38,081 nt of DNA from an uncultured Microbacteriaceae bacterium (GCA_937920245.1 CALGUV010000062.1:1-38081); one strand, 5' to 3'; positions 8,584 through 17,205 are shown, counted from the first letter of the stretch. Numbers and translations: made by a program. The notes: a model not told the origin generated them from the letters alone.

Positions 8584-9144
8584 TTACTTGTTCACAATTT
8601 TCCAAGCCAGTGGCAGCATTGCTGCTGCTGCAACTGCCTTAGCGACGTCTCCTATCAGAAACGGAATAACTCCGGCGGCAATCGCCTGTGACATGCTGAG
8701 GCCCAAGGTAATCATTAGGCCTGCGACTCCAAAGCCATAAATTATTGCTGATCCAGCGGCAAAGCTGACGGCAACTTTTAGTGGAGTCTTAGAAAAGCCC
8801 TTAGAAGCTAGGAAGCCGACCAGGGCCGCAGCTGCAACAAAGCCAACTATGTAACCAACCGTTGGCAAAGCGCCAGTAAGGGTCTTGGCAGAGGCGAATA
8901 CGGGCAATCCAGCAGCGCCCATGGCTAGGTAGACAGACAGTGACGCGGCACCCCGTCCTGCACCGAGAGTTGCTCCCACCAGGAGAACCGCGAAGGTTTG
9001 CAAGGTGAGCGGAACTGGCCACATTGGAATCTGAACCTGAGCGGCAAGTGCAGTAATTAGAGCACCGCCCAGAACAAGAGAAATGTTATTAACGATCGTC
9101 CTCGGGACAAATCGGTCCGCAATGGTTGCTTGTGCAATGCTCAT
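8584..9144 (-). CDS. bioY: Biotin transporter substrate-binding subunit BioY
   Basis: BioY is the S component of the ECF-type biotin importer, a membrane protein of about six helices. The 186-residue sequence shows the family pattern: AAQVQIPMWPVPLTLQTFAV, GATLGAGRGAASLSVYLAMG and GAAGLPVFA, then a GYIVGF segment. AAAGG precedes the ATG at good spacing. No energising bioM/bioN (ECF A and T) genes are nearby, so it would use modules encoded elsewhere or act alone, as reported for some solitary BioY proteins. It suggests biotin uptake. Confidence 0.93.
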   Translation of the reverse strand: MSIAQATIADRFVPRTIVNNISLVLGGALITALAAQVQIPMWPVPLTLQTFAVLLVGATLGAGRGAASLSVYLAMGAAGLPVFASAKTLTGALPTVGYIVGFVAAAALVGFLASKGFSKTPLKVAVSFAAGSAIIYGFGVAGLMITLGLSMSQAIAAGVIPFLIGDVAKAVAAAAMLPLAWKIVNK

Positions 9145-9176
9145 TTACTAAGCCTTTCTAGCTCGTTCTGGTCATT

Positions 9177-9998
9177 CTATTGGTTAGCGTCTTCAAACTC
9201 AGCGTCTTCTAGCGCCTGGTTCTCTTTTGGCTTTCTTGGGGCTATCTGTCCCGAAGCCTCCAATGCAATGCGTCGCTCGTTTCTGAACGCCCAGCCAAAA
9301 GCAACAAAGGCCATGATTCCGAAGATTATCCATTGAAAAGCGTAGGAAAGATGGTTTCCCTCATTCAAAGACGGCATGGGCATCGGGAACGGCGCTTTTT
9401 CATAAGCGGGGGACTCTTTTGCTAACCGACCGTATCGATTGGACACCACGGAACCATAATCACTTAGTTGATCAACAAGTTCGGCGGGGTTTACTGTTGC
9501 AAGCTGCCCTGACACTGGTGCTCGATTTAGGTCAGGCTCCGCAGCCCTGAGACGAACGGTGAGTGTGTGAACGACCGAATCCGGCAACGGATTAGAAGAG
9601 GGCTCGGTTACTCGAACTCCGGTCGCGAGCCAGCCACGGTCAATTATCAAGATCTGGCCGTCATCCATAAGCAGAGGAACCAGTTGCAGGAAGCCCCCCT
9701 GTCCATTCAGAGGTCGGTTCCGCACTAAAACTGCCTGGTCAGTTAGATATGTTCCAGTCACTGTTACGGGGCGCCACTCATTGATTGGTTCACCATTTTC
9801 AAAGAATTCCCAGTCAAGGTCAGCGAATGGCACGACGGACTTATCGTAATTCTCAATCACGGTATTGATTTTCTGAACTCTTTCTTCCCGCCTGGAAAAC
9901 TGCCACCAACTCAGAAGTGAAGTTGCTATAGAAAAAAGCACAACTAAGGCCAACCAGGGGCCCCAACGTCTAAGAGTGCTTTGGGTCAAACTTTTCAT
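9177..9998 (-). CDS. SURF1-family cytochrome c oxidase assembly protein
   Basis: SURF1 proteins help insert heme A into subunit I of aa3 oxidase. The 273-residue protein has the family's two membrane helices (about 13-32 and 220-240) around a periplasmic domain. Recognisable are WWQFSRREER, WRPVTVTGTY, VRNRPLNGQGGFLQLVPL, IDRGWLA, and NHLSYAFQWIIFG leading into the second helix. The ATG at 9998 has its purine-rich AAGG directly adjacent; a TTG three codons later (9989) is better spaced and could be the true start. The 5' end overlaps the upstream small gene. It fits with ctaA, ctaB and ctaE in this window. Confidence 0.88.
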   Translation of the reverse strand: MKSLTQSTLRRWGPWLALVVLFSIATSLLSWWQFSRREERVQKINTVIENYDKSVVPFADLDWEFFENGEPINEWRPVTVTGTYLTDQAVLVRNRPLNGQGGFLQLVPLLMDDGQILIIDRGWLATGVRVTEPSSNPLPDSVVHTLTVRLRAAEPDLNRAPVSGQLATVNPAELVDQLSDYGSVVSNRYGRLAKESPAYEKAPFPMPMPSLNEGNHLSYAFQWIIFGIMAFVAFGWAFRNERRIALEASGQIAPRKPKENQALEDAEFEDANQ

Positions 9999-10170
9999 CC
10001 TTCAGGTAAAAATCTCTCGCTGATAGATAGTCAACCAGATATGACCGGTGCTCATCGCAGGCAGCCCAGGACTTGACCCTGTCAGGGGCGTGGACTTTGG
10101 GATTTCGCCAGCTAATCAAACACGTTGCTTCAAGAGTGCAACCTGCCCGAGAGCACTTAGCGTTAGTCAT
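9970..10170 (-). CDS. Small Cys-rich actinobacterial protein of unknown function
   Basis: A 66-residue protein with CSRAGCTLEATCLISWRNPK near the N-terminus, then KSWAACDEHRSYLVDYLSAR. The C-x4-C plus C-x2-H arrangement suggests a small metal-binding (probably zinc) fold. Similar short proteins next to SURF1 genes occur in related actinobacteria; I recall no characterised function. It overlaps the SURF1 gene by about 29 bases and the upstream DUF3099 gene by eight, so all three are likely one transcript. The ATG at 10170 gives the conserved form; the frame extends further upstream only through the DUF3099 gene. Coding is supported by composition and gene packing. Confidence 0.72.
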   Translation of the reverse strand: MTNAKCSRAGCTLEATCLISWRNPKVHAPDRVKSWAACDEHRSYLVDYLSARDFYLKDEKFDPKHS

Positions 10171-10447
10171 CAAACTTGAATTGGTCCGACTTGATGGTGA
10201 TTTTCGGAGCAATGGCCTTGCTGGTTGTTTCCTTTGGTGCGCCCTGTTGGTTGGCAAGCACGACCGCAAAATAAGGAAGAAAAATGGCCAACCCGAAGAA
10301 AATCCACATAAATATTCCTTGGGTGAATACTCCGAGCACAATGCAAACCATCCTTATGGACATCGCCACCGAATATTTGACCATGCGAGATCTACGCTCG
10401 TCCTCAGGACTGAGGTTTAAGGAAGTGGCGCTCTGGCGCTTGCTCAA
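10163..10447 (-). CDS. DUF3099 family membrane protein
   Basis: A 94-residue protein typical of actinobacterial DUF3099. It has a short cytoplasmic N-terminus with SPEDERRSRMVKYSVAMSIR, two adjoining hydrophobic segments (about 28-44 and 46-64) and a polar tail. The start is TTG at 10447; an ATG 21 codons later would remove the conserved LSPEDERRSRM segment, so the TTG is favoured although its ribosome-binding site is weak. No function is established for the family. It leads the minus-strand group with the Cys-rich protein and SURF1. Confidence 0.82.
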   Translation of the reverse strand: MSKRQSATSLNLSPEDERRSRMVKYSVAMSIRMVCIVLGVFTQGIFMWIFFGLAIFLPYFAVVLANQQGAPKETTSKAIAPKITIKSDQFKFDD

Positions 10448-10536
10448 GTGTTGCCGTTCTTTCAGGATAGGAAATTACTAGACTGTGGTATTCATAACGC
10501 TCAATGCTCAATGGTATTCCCGCTAGGAGAAAGAAA

Positions 10537-11247
10537 ATGGAAACTGTGCGAACTGTTTTGGTCACCGGCGGCAATCGCGGCATTGGATTCGCCATCGCAA
10601 AAGAGTTTGTCGCAAGCGGACATCGGGTGGCAGTGACGGCAAGATCCGGACACGGACCAGAGGGTTCGATGACCGTGACGGCAGATGTGACCGATTCGGC
10701 GTCGCTTGACACAGCCATAGCCGAAGTAGAAGCGGCACTGGGGCCAATTGAGGTTTTGGTAGCAAATGCTGGCATCACAAAGGACACTCTTTTGATGCGA
10801 ATGAGTGATGAGGAATTCGAAAGCGTTGTTGACACCAATCTAAATGGTGTCTTTCGCGTGGTGAAGCGTGTGACTAAATCCATGCTTCGTCAGAAGTTTG
10901 GCAGGGTCATTCTCATTGGCAGCGTTGTGGGTCTCCTTGGCAGCGCCGGGCAGGTCAACTACTCCGCCACAAAGAGTGCTTTGGTTGGAATTGCGCGTTC
11001 TATCACTCGCGAGATCGGCGCCAAGAACATCACCGCCAATGTTGTGGCTCCCGGGTTTATAGACACCGATATGACAGCCGCCCTCAGTGAAGAACTTGCA
11101 GCCACGTATCGATCACGAATTCCAGCTGGCCGATTCGCCTCCCCGGAGGAAGTTGCAAAAGTTGTCCGATGGATTGCTTCTGACGAGGCGTCTTACATCT
11201 CCGGAGCAGTCATCCCAGTTGACGGTGGCCTCGGAATGGGCCACTAG
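10537..11247 (+). CDS. fabG: 3-oxoacyl-ACP reductase FabG
   Basis: FabG reduces 3-oxoacyl-ACP with NADPH in type II fatty acid synthesis. The 236-residue short-chain dehydrogenase has the cofactor motif GGNRGIG (11-17), NAG, and a complete catalytic set Ser129, Tyr142 and Lys146 in GSVVGLLGSAGQVNYSATKS; VVAPGFIDTDM follows. The frame opens at 10504, but the ATG at 10537 follows AGGAGA with proper spacing. fabI lies 36 bases downstream, the same pairing as mycobacterial mabA-inhA, so both are probably one operon for chain elongation. Confidence 0.94.
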   Translation: METVRTVLVTGGNRGIGFAIAKEFVASGHRVAVTARSGHGPEGSMTVTADVTDSASLDTAIAEVEAALGPIEVLVANAGITKDTLLMRMSDEEFESVVDTNLNGVFRVVKRVTKSMLRQKFGRVILIGSVVGLLGSAGQVNYSATKSALVGIARSITREIGAKNITANVVAPGFIDTDMTAALSEELAATYRSRIPAGRFASPEEVAKVVRWIASDEASYISGAVIPVDGGLGMGH

Positions 11248-11283
11248 GTAGTACCGTTTGTTTAGAAAATCAAAGGAGCAGTT

Positions 11284-12051
11284 TTGGGAATATTAGAGGG
11301 CAAGAAAATACTGATCACAGGCGTGTTGACCGAAGCGTCGATTGCCTACTCGGCAGCCCGCTTGGCCCAAGAACAAGGTGCCGAGGTGATATTAAGCTCA
11401 TTCGGCAGAATGCTTCCAATTACAACGAAAATTGCTGGGCGTCTTCCAAAGCCAGTGAAGGTAATTGAATTAGATGCCACAAACAAAGAGCACTTGGACG
11501 GCCTTGCCGAGAAGATCAAGGCTGAGATCGGAATGATTGACGGCATCGTTCATGCCATCGCGTTCGCCCCCCAAACGGCCCTGGGCGGAAACTTTCTAGA
11601 GACAGAGTGGTCTGATGTTTCGACTGCGGTCGAAGTGTCTGCCTACTCACTAAAGTCCATCACCACCGCATGCCTGCCCGTCCTAAATAACCCGAGCTCG
11701 GTTGTGGGCCTCACCTTCGACGCCACTGTTTCTTGGCCGGTCTACGACTGGATGGGAGTTGCTAAGGCGGCCTTTGAGTCCACTTCCCGTTATCTAGCAA
11801 AATATCTAGGACCGAAGGGAATCAGAGTGAATCTAATTTCCGCCGGGCCCCTTAGAACCACTGCGGCCAAGGGAATCCCAGGATTTGCAACTATGGAAGA
11901 AGTTTGGGCGGACCGCGCACCTCTTGGTTGGGACCTTACCGACACCAACGCTGCGGCCAAGGGATTAGTCGCGTTACTAAGTGATTGGTTCCCTGCCACA
12001 ACCGGAGAGATGATTCACGTCGACGGTGGACTGCACTCCACCGGGGCCTAA
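11284..12051 (+). CDS. fabI: Enoyl-ACP reductase (NADH), InhA-like FabI
   Basis: FabI carries out the last reduction of each fatty acid elongation cycle. The 255-residue protein starts with GILEGKKILITGVLTEASIAY, the divergent glycine motif of FabI/InhA. The catalytic segment YDWMGVAKAAFES gives Tyr154 and Lys161, equivalent to InhA Tyr158 and Lys165. ISAGPLRTTAAKGI and GEMIHVDGG are family hallmarks. The start is TTG, with AGGAG seven bases before it. Similarity is to the actinobacterial InhA branch; nothing visible indicates long-chain mycolate use, so ordinary fatty acid synthesis is the likely role. Confidence 0.94.
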   Translation: MGILEGKKILITGVLTEASIAYSAARLAQEQGAEVILSSFGRMLPITTKIAGRLPKPVKVIELDATNKEHLDGLAEKIKAEIGMIDGIVHAIAFAPQTALGGNFLETEWSDVSTAVEVSAYSLKSITTACLPVLNNPSSVVGLTFDATVSWPVYDWMGVAKAAFESTSRYLAKYLGPKGIRVNLISAGPLRTTAAKGIPGFATMEEVWADRAPLGWDLTDTNAAAKGLVALLSDWFPATTGEMIHVDGGLHSTGA

Positions 12052-12057
12052 TAAAAG

Positions 12058-12687
12058 CTAGTTCGGTAGCAGCGCGATGACTTGCGACAAATCCCTCGCG
12101 TCGATGACGATATCAGCGCTTTCTCGAACGATTGGCTGAGCACAAAAAGCTATTGACAGTCCCGCTTCTTTCATCATCTTCAGGTCGTTCGCCCCGTCGC
12201 CAATGGCGATGGTTTGGGCAATGTCAATCTCTAGTTTTTTGACAAGAGCTAAAAGTGTTTCTGCTTTCACGCTGGAATCAACGAGTTCACCGATTACTTT
12301 GCCCGAGAGTTTGCCATCGACAACCTCCAGGGTGTTTGCCTTGGCAAAATCAAGGTTCAGGGTCTTTTTCAGTGGTTCTAGTAGCTGAATGAAGCCACCC
12401 GAGACCGCTGCAGCGTAGCCGCCGGCCGAATGGATCGCCTCAATAAGCTCCACAGCGCCCTTGGTTGGTGAAAGCTCGTCTGCGACTTTTGTTAGAACGC
12501 TTTGATCTAGGCCCGCCAACAGAGCAACTCGTTCGATCAGTGAGGCGCTGAAATCTATTTCGCCTTTCATTGCGCGCTCAGTGATCAGGGCCACTTGCTC
12601 TCGAGTGCCGGAGTGCGTTGCTAGAAGCTCGATGGCTTCTTGATCAATAAGCGTTGAGTCAACGTCAAACACAACTAGAAAACTCAT
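12058..12687 (-). CDS. serB: Phosphoserine phosphatase SerB
   Basis: SerB removes phosphate from phosphoserine in the last step of serine synthesis. The 209-residue HAD-family protein has motif I DVDST (Asp8 and Asp10), the serine/lysine motifs AAVSGGFIQLLEPLKK, and motif III IAIGDGANDLKMMKEAG; SIAFCAQPIV follows, as in SerB. The frame continues upstream to 12723, but the ATG at 12687 follows a GGGAGAG ribosome-binding site and gives the family N-terminus. The usual ACT or extra N-terminal domain of longer SerB proteins is missing. It is convergent with fabI, six bases apart. Confidence 0.92.
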   Translation of the reverse strand: MSFLVVFDVDSTLIDQEAIELLATHSGTREQVALITERAMKGEIDFSASLIERVALLAGLDQSVLTKVADELSPTKGAVELIEAIHSAGGYAAAVSGGFIQLLEPLKKTLNLDFAKANTLEVVDGKLSGKVIGELVDSSVKAETLLALVKKLEIDIAQTIAIGDGANDLKMMKEAGLSIAFCAQPIVRESADIVIDARDLSQVIALLPN

Positions 12688-12822
12688 TTTCTCTCCCTGG
12701 CACACTTCAGTCCAGCTTTTCATGGACTATTACCAAATGCTAGCTTGCTCCCAAGCCAATGGAGTGAATTTGAGACTATGGTCGAGATCTAGCGCGACTC
12801 GCTTCGAAGCCAAGGGGTCAGC

Positions 12823-13632
12823 GTGAGATTGGCAGCTAGGCTATTGGGCGTGTCCGAGGTAATTAATCTTCAAAATGTCAGCGTTGTACGCGGTGGTAAG
12901 TCCATCATTGACTCCCTCACGTTCTCGGTGGGCCCGACAGAACGTTGGGTGGTACTCGGAGCCAATGGAGCTGGCAAGACCACTCTTCTAAAGCTTGCGG
13001 CGGCTCAAATACAGCCCTCCAGCGGATCCGCAACACTTCTAGGCCAGCGCTTGGGAGAGGTAAATGTTTTTGAACTCAGAACAAGAATTGGGTTTGCATC
13101 AAGTGCCCTGGCGGCCCAAATACCAAATTCCGAAACGGTTCTCAATGCCGTTATGACCGCCAGCTATGGCATCACCGGTAGATGGAACGAAGAGTACGAC
13201 TCGATTGATGAACGAAGAGCTAGAAGAGTTTTGGGGGAGTGGGAGCTATCAAACTTCGAAGACAGGGCCTTTGGCACTCTGAGCGACGGTGAGCGCAAGC
13301 GGGTTCAGATTGCTCGCTCCGTAATGACCGATCCAGAGTTACTTCTTCTAGACGAACCGGTCGCCAGCCTAGATCTTGCAGCCAGGGAGCTAACTTTGCA
13401 GCTTCTCTCCGGATATGCCCAGGCGACAGAGGCCCCTGCAATGGTGATGGTGACCCATCACCTAGAGGAAATTCCACCGGGCTTTACCCACGCGCTGCTG
13501 ATGCAAGATGGCAAGGTCATGGCCCGAGGCGAGATTGGCATGACACTTACTTCAGCCAGTATTTCCGAGGCTTTCAACCATCCATTGACCCTGAACTATC
13601 AAAATCAAAGGTTTTCGGCAGTTTCGTCGTAG
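12823..13632 (+). CDS. ABC transporter ATP-binding protein, no adjacent permease
   Basis: A 269-residue ABC ATPase. Walker A is GANGAGKTT (46-54), the signature is LSDGERKRVQIARS, Walker B runs LLLLDEPVASLD, and the switch histidine is in VMVTHHLEEI. The start is GTG at 12823, five bases after AAGGGG; GTG at 12850 is a weaker alternative. No membrane subunit or binding protein is adjacent, so the substrate cannot be told. The short spacing between signature and Walker B resembles cytoplasmic ModF/Uup-distant or lone actinobacterial ATPases. It may serve a transporter encoded elsewhere. Confidence 0.85.
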   Translation: MRLAARLLGVSEVINLQNVSVVRGGKSIIDSLTFSVGPTERWVVLGANGAGKTTLLKLAAAQIQPSSGSATLLGQRLGEVNVFELRTRIGFASSALAAQIPNSETVLNAVMTASYGITGRWNEEYDSIDERRARRVLGEWELSNFEDRAFGTLSDGERKRVQIARSVMTDPELLLLDEPVASLDLAARELTLQLLSGYAQATEAPAMVMVTHHLEEIPPGFTHALLMQDGKVMARGEIGMTLTSASISEAFNHPLTLNYQNQRFSAVSS

Positions 13633-13704
13633 ACGAGTTGGAAAATACTTGCTAAACTCTTGGGCTGTTGCTAAATGCAACTCAGACTTTATTAGAAGGA
13701 AATC

Positions 13705-13953
13705 ATGCAGGCAGAAATTCACCCAAGCTACGAGCCGATCGTATTCCGCGACCTAGCATCTGGAGTGTCATTCCTGACTCGTGCAACCATCACCAGCGAC
13801 AAGACAATCGAGTGGGAAGATGGCAAGACCTACCCGGTTCACGACGTTGAAATCAGCTCCGAGAGCCACCCGTTCTACACTGGAAAACAGCGCATCATGG
13901 ATGCTGCTGGCCGCGTGGAGCGATTCAACGATCGCTACAAGAACTTCAGCTAA
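13705..13953 (+). CDS. rpmE2: 50S ribosomal protein L31 type B
   Basis: An 82-residue type B L31, a protein bridging the ribosomal subunits. Recognisable are the N-terminal [16 protein letters not shown] and the C-terminal [12 protein letters not shown] followed by [12 protein letters not shown]. It has no cysteines, so it is the zinc-free form (C- paralogue), in many bacteria the one used under zinc shortage or as sole L31. AGAAGGAAATC precedes the ATG. Its stop overlaps that of the convergent exonuclease gene by four bases. Confidence 0.96.
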   Translation: MQAEIHPSYEPIVFRDLASGVSFLTRATITSDKTIEWEDGKTYPVHDVEISSESHPFYTGKQRIMDAAGRVERFNDRYKNFS

Positions 13954-14657
13954 AGCCTTATTGGCCAACCCAATTCCGCCTGGAAATCCGGGCGGTTTTG
14001 CTGTCTCATGAACTTTGCAAAACTTTCTGACTGCTCATCGCTCCATTTGGCTTGAGCTTCGTGCAGACTTTCGATTGGGACGTCGAGCTCTGCAAAGCGC
14101 TTGGCAATTTGCTGGGCTAGTTTCCCCGCGGCTACTGCGTCAGCAGTTGAATTATGGGCATCGGTTAGCTCAACCCCATAGTGCTCTGACATGAAAACTA
14201 GATTGCGCTTTCCCTTTCGGAACTTATCCACCCTGCGGTCAAGCACCAGCGGATCGATTACTGTTTGCGGCTCAAGAGGCTCTAACTGATACCGGATGGC
14301 TTCGTTGGCCAAAATAGTAAAGTCATATGGGGCATTGAATGCGACCAAGGGCATTGTCGCATTTAGCTTTTTTAGTTCCTGACTAATTTCGGCGATTGCC
14401 GTCAGCGGGTCCATTCCATCCCGAATTGCAACCTCGGTGGTAACACCGTGAACATCAGATGCGGCCTGAGGTATGTCAATTCCTGGGTTCACGAGCCACT
14501 CGCGAAGATGTTCTACTTCTCCAGTGGAACCAAGCACAACCACGCATGCGGTTACGATTCGGGCAGTTTTTAGATCAAGCCCTGTGGTCTCAAGGTCGAA
14601 GGCAGCGACCCGTTTGGACCAGCCCGGGGCCTCGGGTTCAAAATCGAAATCTAGCAA
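13950..14657 (-). CDS. DnaQ-like 3'-5' exonuclease (DEDDh family)
   Basis: A 235-residue exonuclease of the DNA polymerase III epsilon type. All three motifs are intact: FDLETTGLD (Asp21, Glu23), [10 protein letters not shown] (Asp112) and [13 protein letters not shown] (His168, Asp173), defining the DEDDh subclass. The start is TTG at 14657, five bases after AGGAG. No polymerase-binding or BRCT domain follows, so it may be a stand-alone repair or RNA/DNA trimming nuclease rather than the replicative proofreader. Similar actinobacterial proteins are simply called exonucleases. Confidence 0.9.
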   Translation of the reverse strand: MLDFDFEPEAPGWSKRVAAFDLETTGLDLKTARIVTACVVVLGSTGEVEHLREWLVNPGIDIPQAASDVHGVTTEVAIRDGMDPLTAIAEISQELKKLNATMPLVAFNAPYDFTILANEAIRYQLEPLEPQTVIDPLVLDRRVDKFRKGKRNLVFMSEHYGVELTDAHNSTADAVAAGKLAQQIAKRFAELDVPIESLHEAQAKWSDEQSESFAKFMRQQNRPDFQAELGWPIRL

Positions 14658-14698
14658 ATTATCTCCTGTCTAAAACGATAGTCGGCTTCCAACCAACC

Positions 14699-14704
14699 TA
14701 GACT
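14699..14704 (+). promoter_or_regulatory. -10 element of the hydrolase gene, leaderless type
   Basis: TAGACT lies six bases before the GTG start at 14711, with no Shine-Dalgarno sequence in between. The same hexamer at the same distance precedes ctaB, the HAD gene and trpD. Confidence 0.5.
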
Positions 14705-14710
14705 GCATGG

Positions 14711-15571
14711 GTGACAGTGTTGACCAATCCACCCGGCGAACTTTTCGCGTTGGCTGAAGCCCGATCAACAAGGGCAGATATCGCAGGTACTGCGGTCTGG
14801 ACCTTGTCGGGAAATCGGCAAAGGGTGCTTTTTATACATGGTTTTAGGGGAGACCATCACGGCTTACAAGCTGTCGCCGGTGCACTAGCGGATCTAACGG
14901 TAGTCAGCCCAGATCTCCCAGGCTTTGGCAAGAGTGCCGAGCTTGAACACCACGACCTTTCGTCATACTCAGACTGGCTTATCGATTTCTACACATCCAC
15001 GGGACCTTACGACCTTGTGGTTGGACATAGTTTCGGAACACTGGTCGTCACGAAGGCCATTTCGAATGGACTTTCCGCCAAAAAGGTGTGCCTGATAAAT
15101 CCGATTACCACTCGAGGCAGCACATCGAAATCGCTCTCAAACAGGCTCGCGGAAATTTACTACCGGATTGGCAAGAATAAAATCTTGGGCTCATGGCTAA
15201 TGTCCTCCGGCTTAGTTACTAGAGCGATGTCAATTGGTCTAACAAAAACCAAAAGGGCCAGCACTAGGCGATTTATCCATGCTCAGCACGCCAGCTATTT
15301 TTCATCCTACAAATCCAACAGAGTAGCCATAGAGGGCTTTCAAGCGGCTAACTCAGGGTCAGTTTTTGATTATGCAGATGCTCTTACCGGATCAATATTG
15401 TTGATAGCCGGCTCCCAGGATGCTGTTGCGCCAATCTCCGAGCAAAAGCGCCTGAACGAAGTATTGCCCAACTCTGAGCTATTGGTGCTGAAAAAAGTTG
15501 GGCACCTGTCCCACTACGAAAGGCCTGTCGAAATCGCCACAGCCATAACGAATTTTCTGGAGACCCATTGA
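14711..15571 (+). CDS. Alpha/beta hydrolase coupled to a glycosyltransferase
   Basis: A 286-residue alpha/beta-hydrolase. The oxyanion segment is LFIHGFRGDHHG, the nucleophile elbow GHSFG (Ser107), the acid Asp237 in AGSQDAVAP and the histidine His265 in VGHLSHYERP, so the catalytic triad is complete. The insert between about 125 and 215 is rich in Lys, Ser and Arg and forms a lid. There is no signal peptide. GTG is chosen as start because a TAGACT -10 element sits six bases before it. The stop overlaps the TTG start of the next gene, so hydrolase and GT4 enzyme are translated together, suggesting a shared glycolipid or glycan substrate. Substrate unknown. Confidence 0.85.
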   Translation: MTVLTNPPGELFALAEARSTRADIAGTAVWTLSGNRQRVLFIHGFRGDHHGLQAVAGALADLTVVSPDLPGFGKSAELEHHDLSSYSDWLIDFYTSTGPYDLVVGHSFGTLVVTKAISNGLSAKKVCLINPITTRGSTSKSLSNRLAEIYYRIGKNKILGSWLMSSGLVTRAMSIGLTKTKRASTRRFIHAQHASYFSSYKSNRVAIEGFQAANSGSVFDYADALTGSILLIAGSQDAVAPISEQKRLNEVLPNSELLVLKKVGHLSHYERPVEIATAITNFLETH

Positions 15572-16638
15572 AGGAAATTTGGTTCGATGGCAGGTTCATA
15601 AACCCCACCACGCCCGATGGAATTACTAGTTTCAGCATTGGCTTGGTAAGCGAGCTCAGCCGACTCATGCACGTCAATGTCCTGATTCACTTGGATGCGC
15701 AGCGAAATTTGCTGCCAGAAAATGTCTCATTTCTCAAAGTAAACGATCCAACATCTATTCAAGAGCTAACCCTGGCAAAGAGACTTAATTCAAAGGGCAT
15801 CGGAGTCCTGGTTAGTCCTATGCAAACAACTTCTTCACTGGGACGAAACTTCAAGCTCGTTCTGACACTCCATGACCTCATCTACTACCGTCACCGCACG
15901 CCGCCAAGGGCGTTCTCAGCGCCCGTAAGACTGGGGTGGCTACTATTTCACCTGTCGTACTTTCCACAGCGGCTATTGCTTAACCGTGCCGATCTGGTTC
16001 TTACGGTTTCAGAGACATCGCGACAAGAAATCTTGGATGCAAAGCTAACCAAGAGGCCGCTGGCAGTCGTCCACAATTCTTCCGAGCTTGAAATAACAAA
16101 ACCTATAGAGCCTAGACATGACTCCGAATACTTGGTCTACATGGGGAGCTACAGCCGTTACAAGAATGTGGAGTTTTTGATTAAATCTATGGCACTGCTG
16201 CCCGACATGACATTGGTGCTACTTTCCAGGCTAAGCGACACCAAACGCAAAAAACTAAACAAATTGGCTGATGCAGTTGGCGCCAAGGTTCAGTTTGAAG
16301 ACGGCGTCACCGAAACTGAGTATTTAGGCTGGCTGCGAAAAGCTTTCGCTCTAGTTAGCGCGTCAAAGGATGAAGGGTTCGGCATCCCACTTGTGGAGGC
16401 AATGTCTCAAGGTTTACCCGTGATAGTCAGTGACATACCTATTTTTCAAGAGGTGGCAGGAAACGCGGGGGTGTTTTTCAACAACTCCAAGTCGGAGGAA
16501 TTCGTCGCTGCAGTAGTGAAACTCTCGAAAGAAAAAACCTGGTCCAGTCACTCAAGAAAAGCGATTGAGCAATCCGCCAAGTTTTCATGGAAACGCAGCG
16601 CCACAGAATTATTAGTTAGCTTGCGTAAAATCGCCTAG
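15568..16638 (+). CDS. GT4-family glycosyltransferase
   Basis: A 356-residue retaining glycosyltransferase with the GT-B fold. The N-terminal half has LTLHDLIYYRHR and NRADLVLTVSETSRQEIL; the C-terminal donor-binding half has YMGSYSRYKNVEFLIKSM and the E-x7-E type motif KDEGFGIPLVEAMSQGLPVI near 267-286. This pattern is typical of mannosyl- and related transferases that use nucleotide sugars. The start is TTG at 15568, overlapping the hydrolase stop, with GGAG five bases upstream. The 3' end overlaps the convergent phosphatase gene by 27 bases. Acceptor unknown; an envelope glycolipid is plausible. Confidence 0.87.
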   Translation: MKEIWFDGRFINPTTPDGITSFSIGLVSELSRLMHVNVLIHLDAQRNLLPENVSFLKVNDPTSIQELTLAKRLNSKGIGVLVSPMQTTSSLGRNFKLVLTLHDLIYYRHRTPPRAFSAPVRLGWLLFHLSYFPQRLLLNRADLVLTVSETSRQEILDAKLTKRPLAVVHNSSELEITKPIEPRHDSEYLVYMGSYSRYKNVEFLIKSMALLPDMTLVLLSRLSDTKRKKLNKLADAVGAKVQFEDGVTETEYLGWLRKAFALVSASKDEGFGIPLVEAMSQGLPVIVSDIPIFQEVAGNAGVFFNNSKSEEFVAAVVKLSKEKTWSSHSRKAIEQSAKFSWKRSATELLVSLRKIA

Positions 16639-17205
16639 CGGCTCAGGCGCCCAGGCGTCCAGCTCCCACCTCGTATGGTGCCGCAAAATGTGTAGCGATG
16701 CATTCTGAAGCCTTTCACCCGGTGGTGGCACCAACCCCTTGCTCACTTCGTTTAGCACATAGCGAATCAGCGCTCCGTGAGAGATGGCCAGAATTTTGGC
16801 TCCCGAGTGCTTTTCCAACATTAAATCAAGTAGCTGCCTAGATCTTAGGATTATCGAATTATTTGACTCTGCCCCGGGAATCTCTTCTAGTTGGCCATAT
16901 TTTTCGTGCCACTCCGAATACAGCATTCCTTCGCCAATACCAAAAGAGCGCTCTATTAACATCGGCTCAACCAGAAGTTCCACTCCAGTCATTTCCGCCA
17001 GGATGATTTCCGCTGTTTCTTTTGCGCGGCCGAGCGGAGAGGTGAGGACAAGATCCCAGCTAGAAAGATCCAGGTTCCGAGTGGCGCTTCTTACCTGCTG
17101 CACGCCGTGACTATTCAGGGGAATCTCCGCCGTGCCCTGAAGCCTTAGGTCTATGTTCCAATCGGTTTGGCCGTGTCGAAAAAGGCCTAATACTGTTCCA
17201 CTCAT
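16612..17205 (-). CDS. Histidine phosphatase family protein (phosphoglycerate mutase-like)
   Basis: A 197-residue member of the histidine phosphatase superfamily. The phosphohistidine motif is RHGQTDWN (10-17), followed by LQGTAEIPLN, TSPLGRAKETAE, the acid in ERSFGIGEG, and the second histidine in ISHGALIRYVL. These residues are complete, so it should be active on a small phosphorylated compound; the sequence does not say which. The ATG overlaps the sirtuin stop as ATGA, indicating coupling with the gene upstream. Its 3' end lies inside the convergent glycosyltransferase gene. Confidence 0.9.
   Translation of the reverse strand: MSGTVLGLFRHGQTDWNIDLRLQGTAEIPLNSHGVQQVRSATRNLDLSSWDLVLTSPLGRAKETAEIILAEMTGVELLVEPMLIERSFGIGEGMLYSEWHEKYGQLEEIPGAESNNSIILRSRQLLDLMLEKHSGAKILAISHGALIRYVLNEVSKGLVPPPGERLQNASLHILRHHTRWELDAWAPEPLGDFTQAN

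Noticed and set aside
9145..9176. Regulatory element or riboswitch before bioY
   Set aside because: Only 32 bases separate bioY from the SURF1 stop; apart from a ribosome-binding site no structure or BioR/BirA-like palindrome is visible.
12724..12822. Promoter in the serB-ABC ATPase divergent gap
   Set aside because: TTGAGA (12770) and TAGCGC (12790) are spaced by only 14 bases and the second lacks the final T; not convincing.
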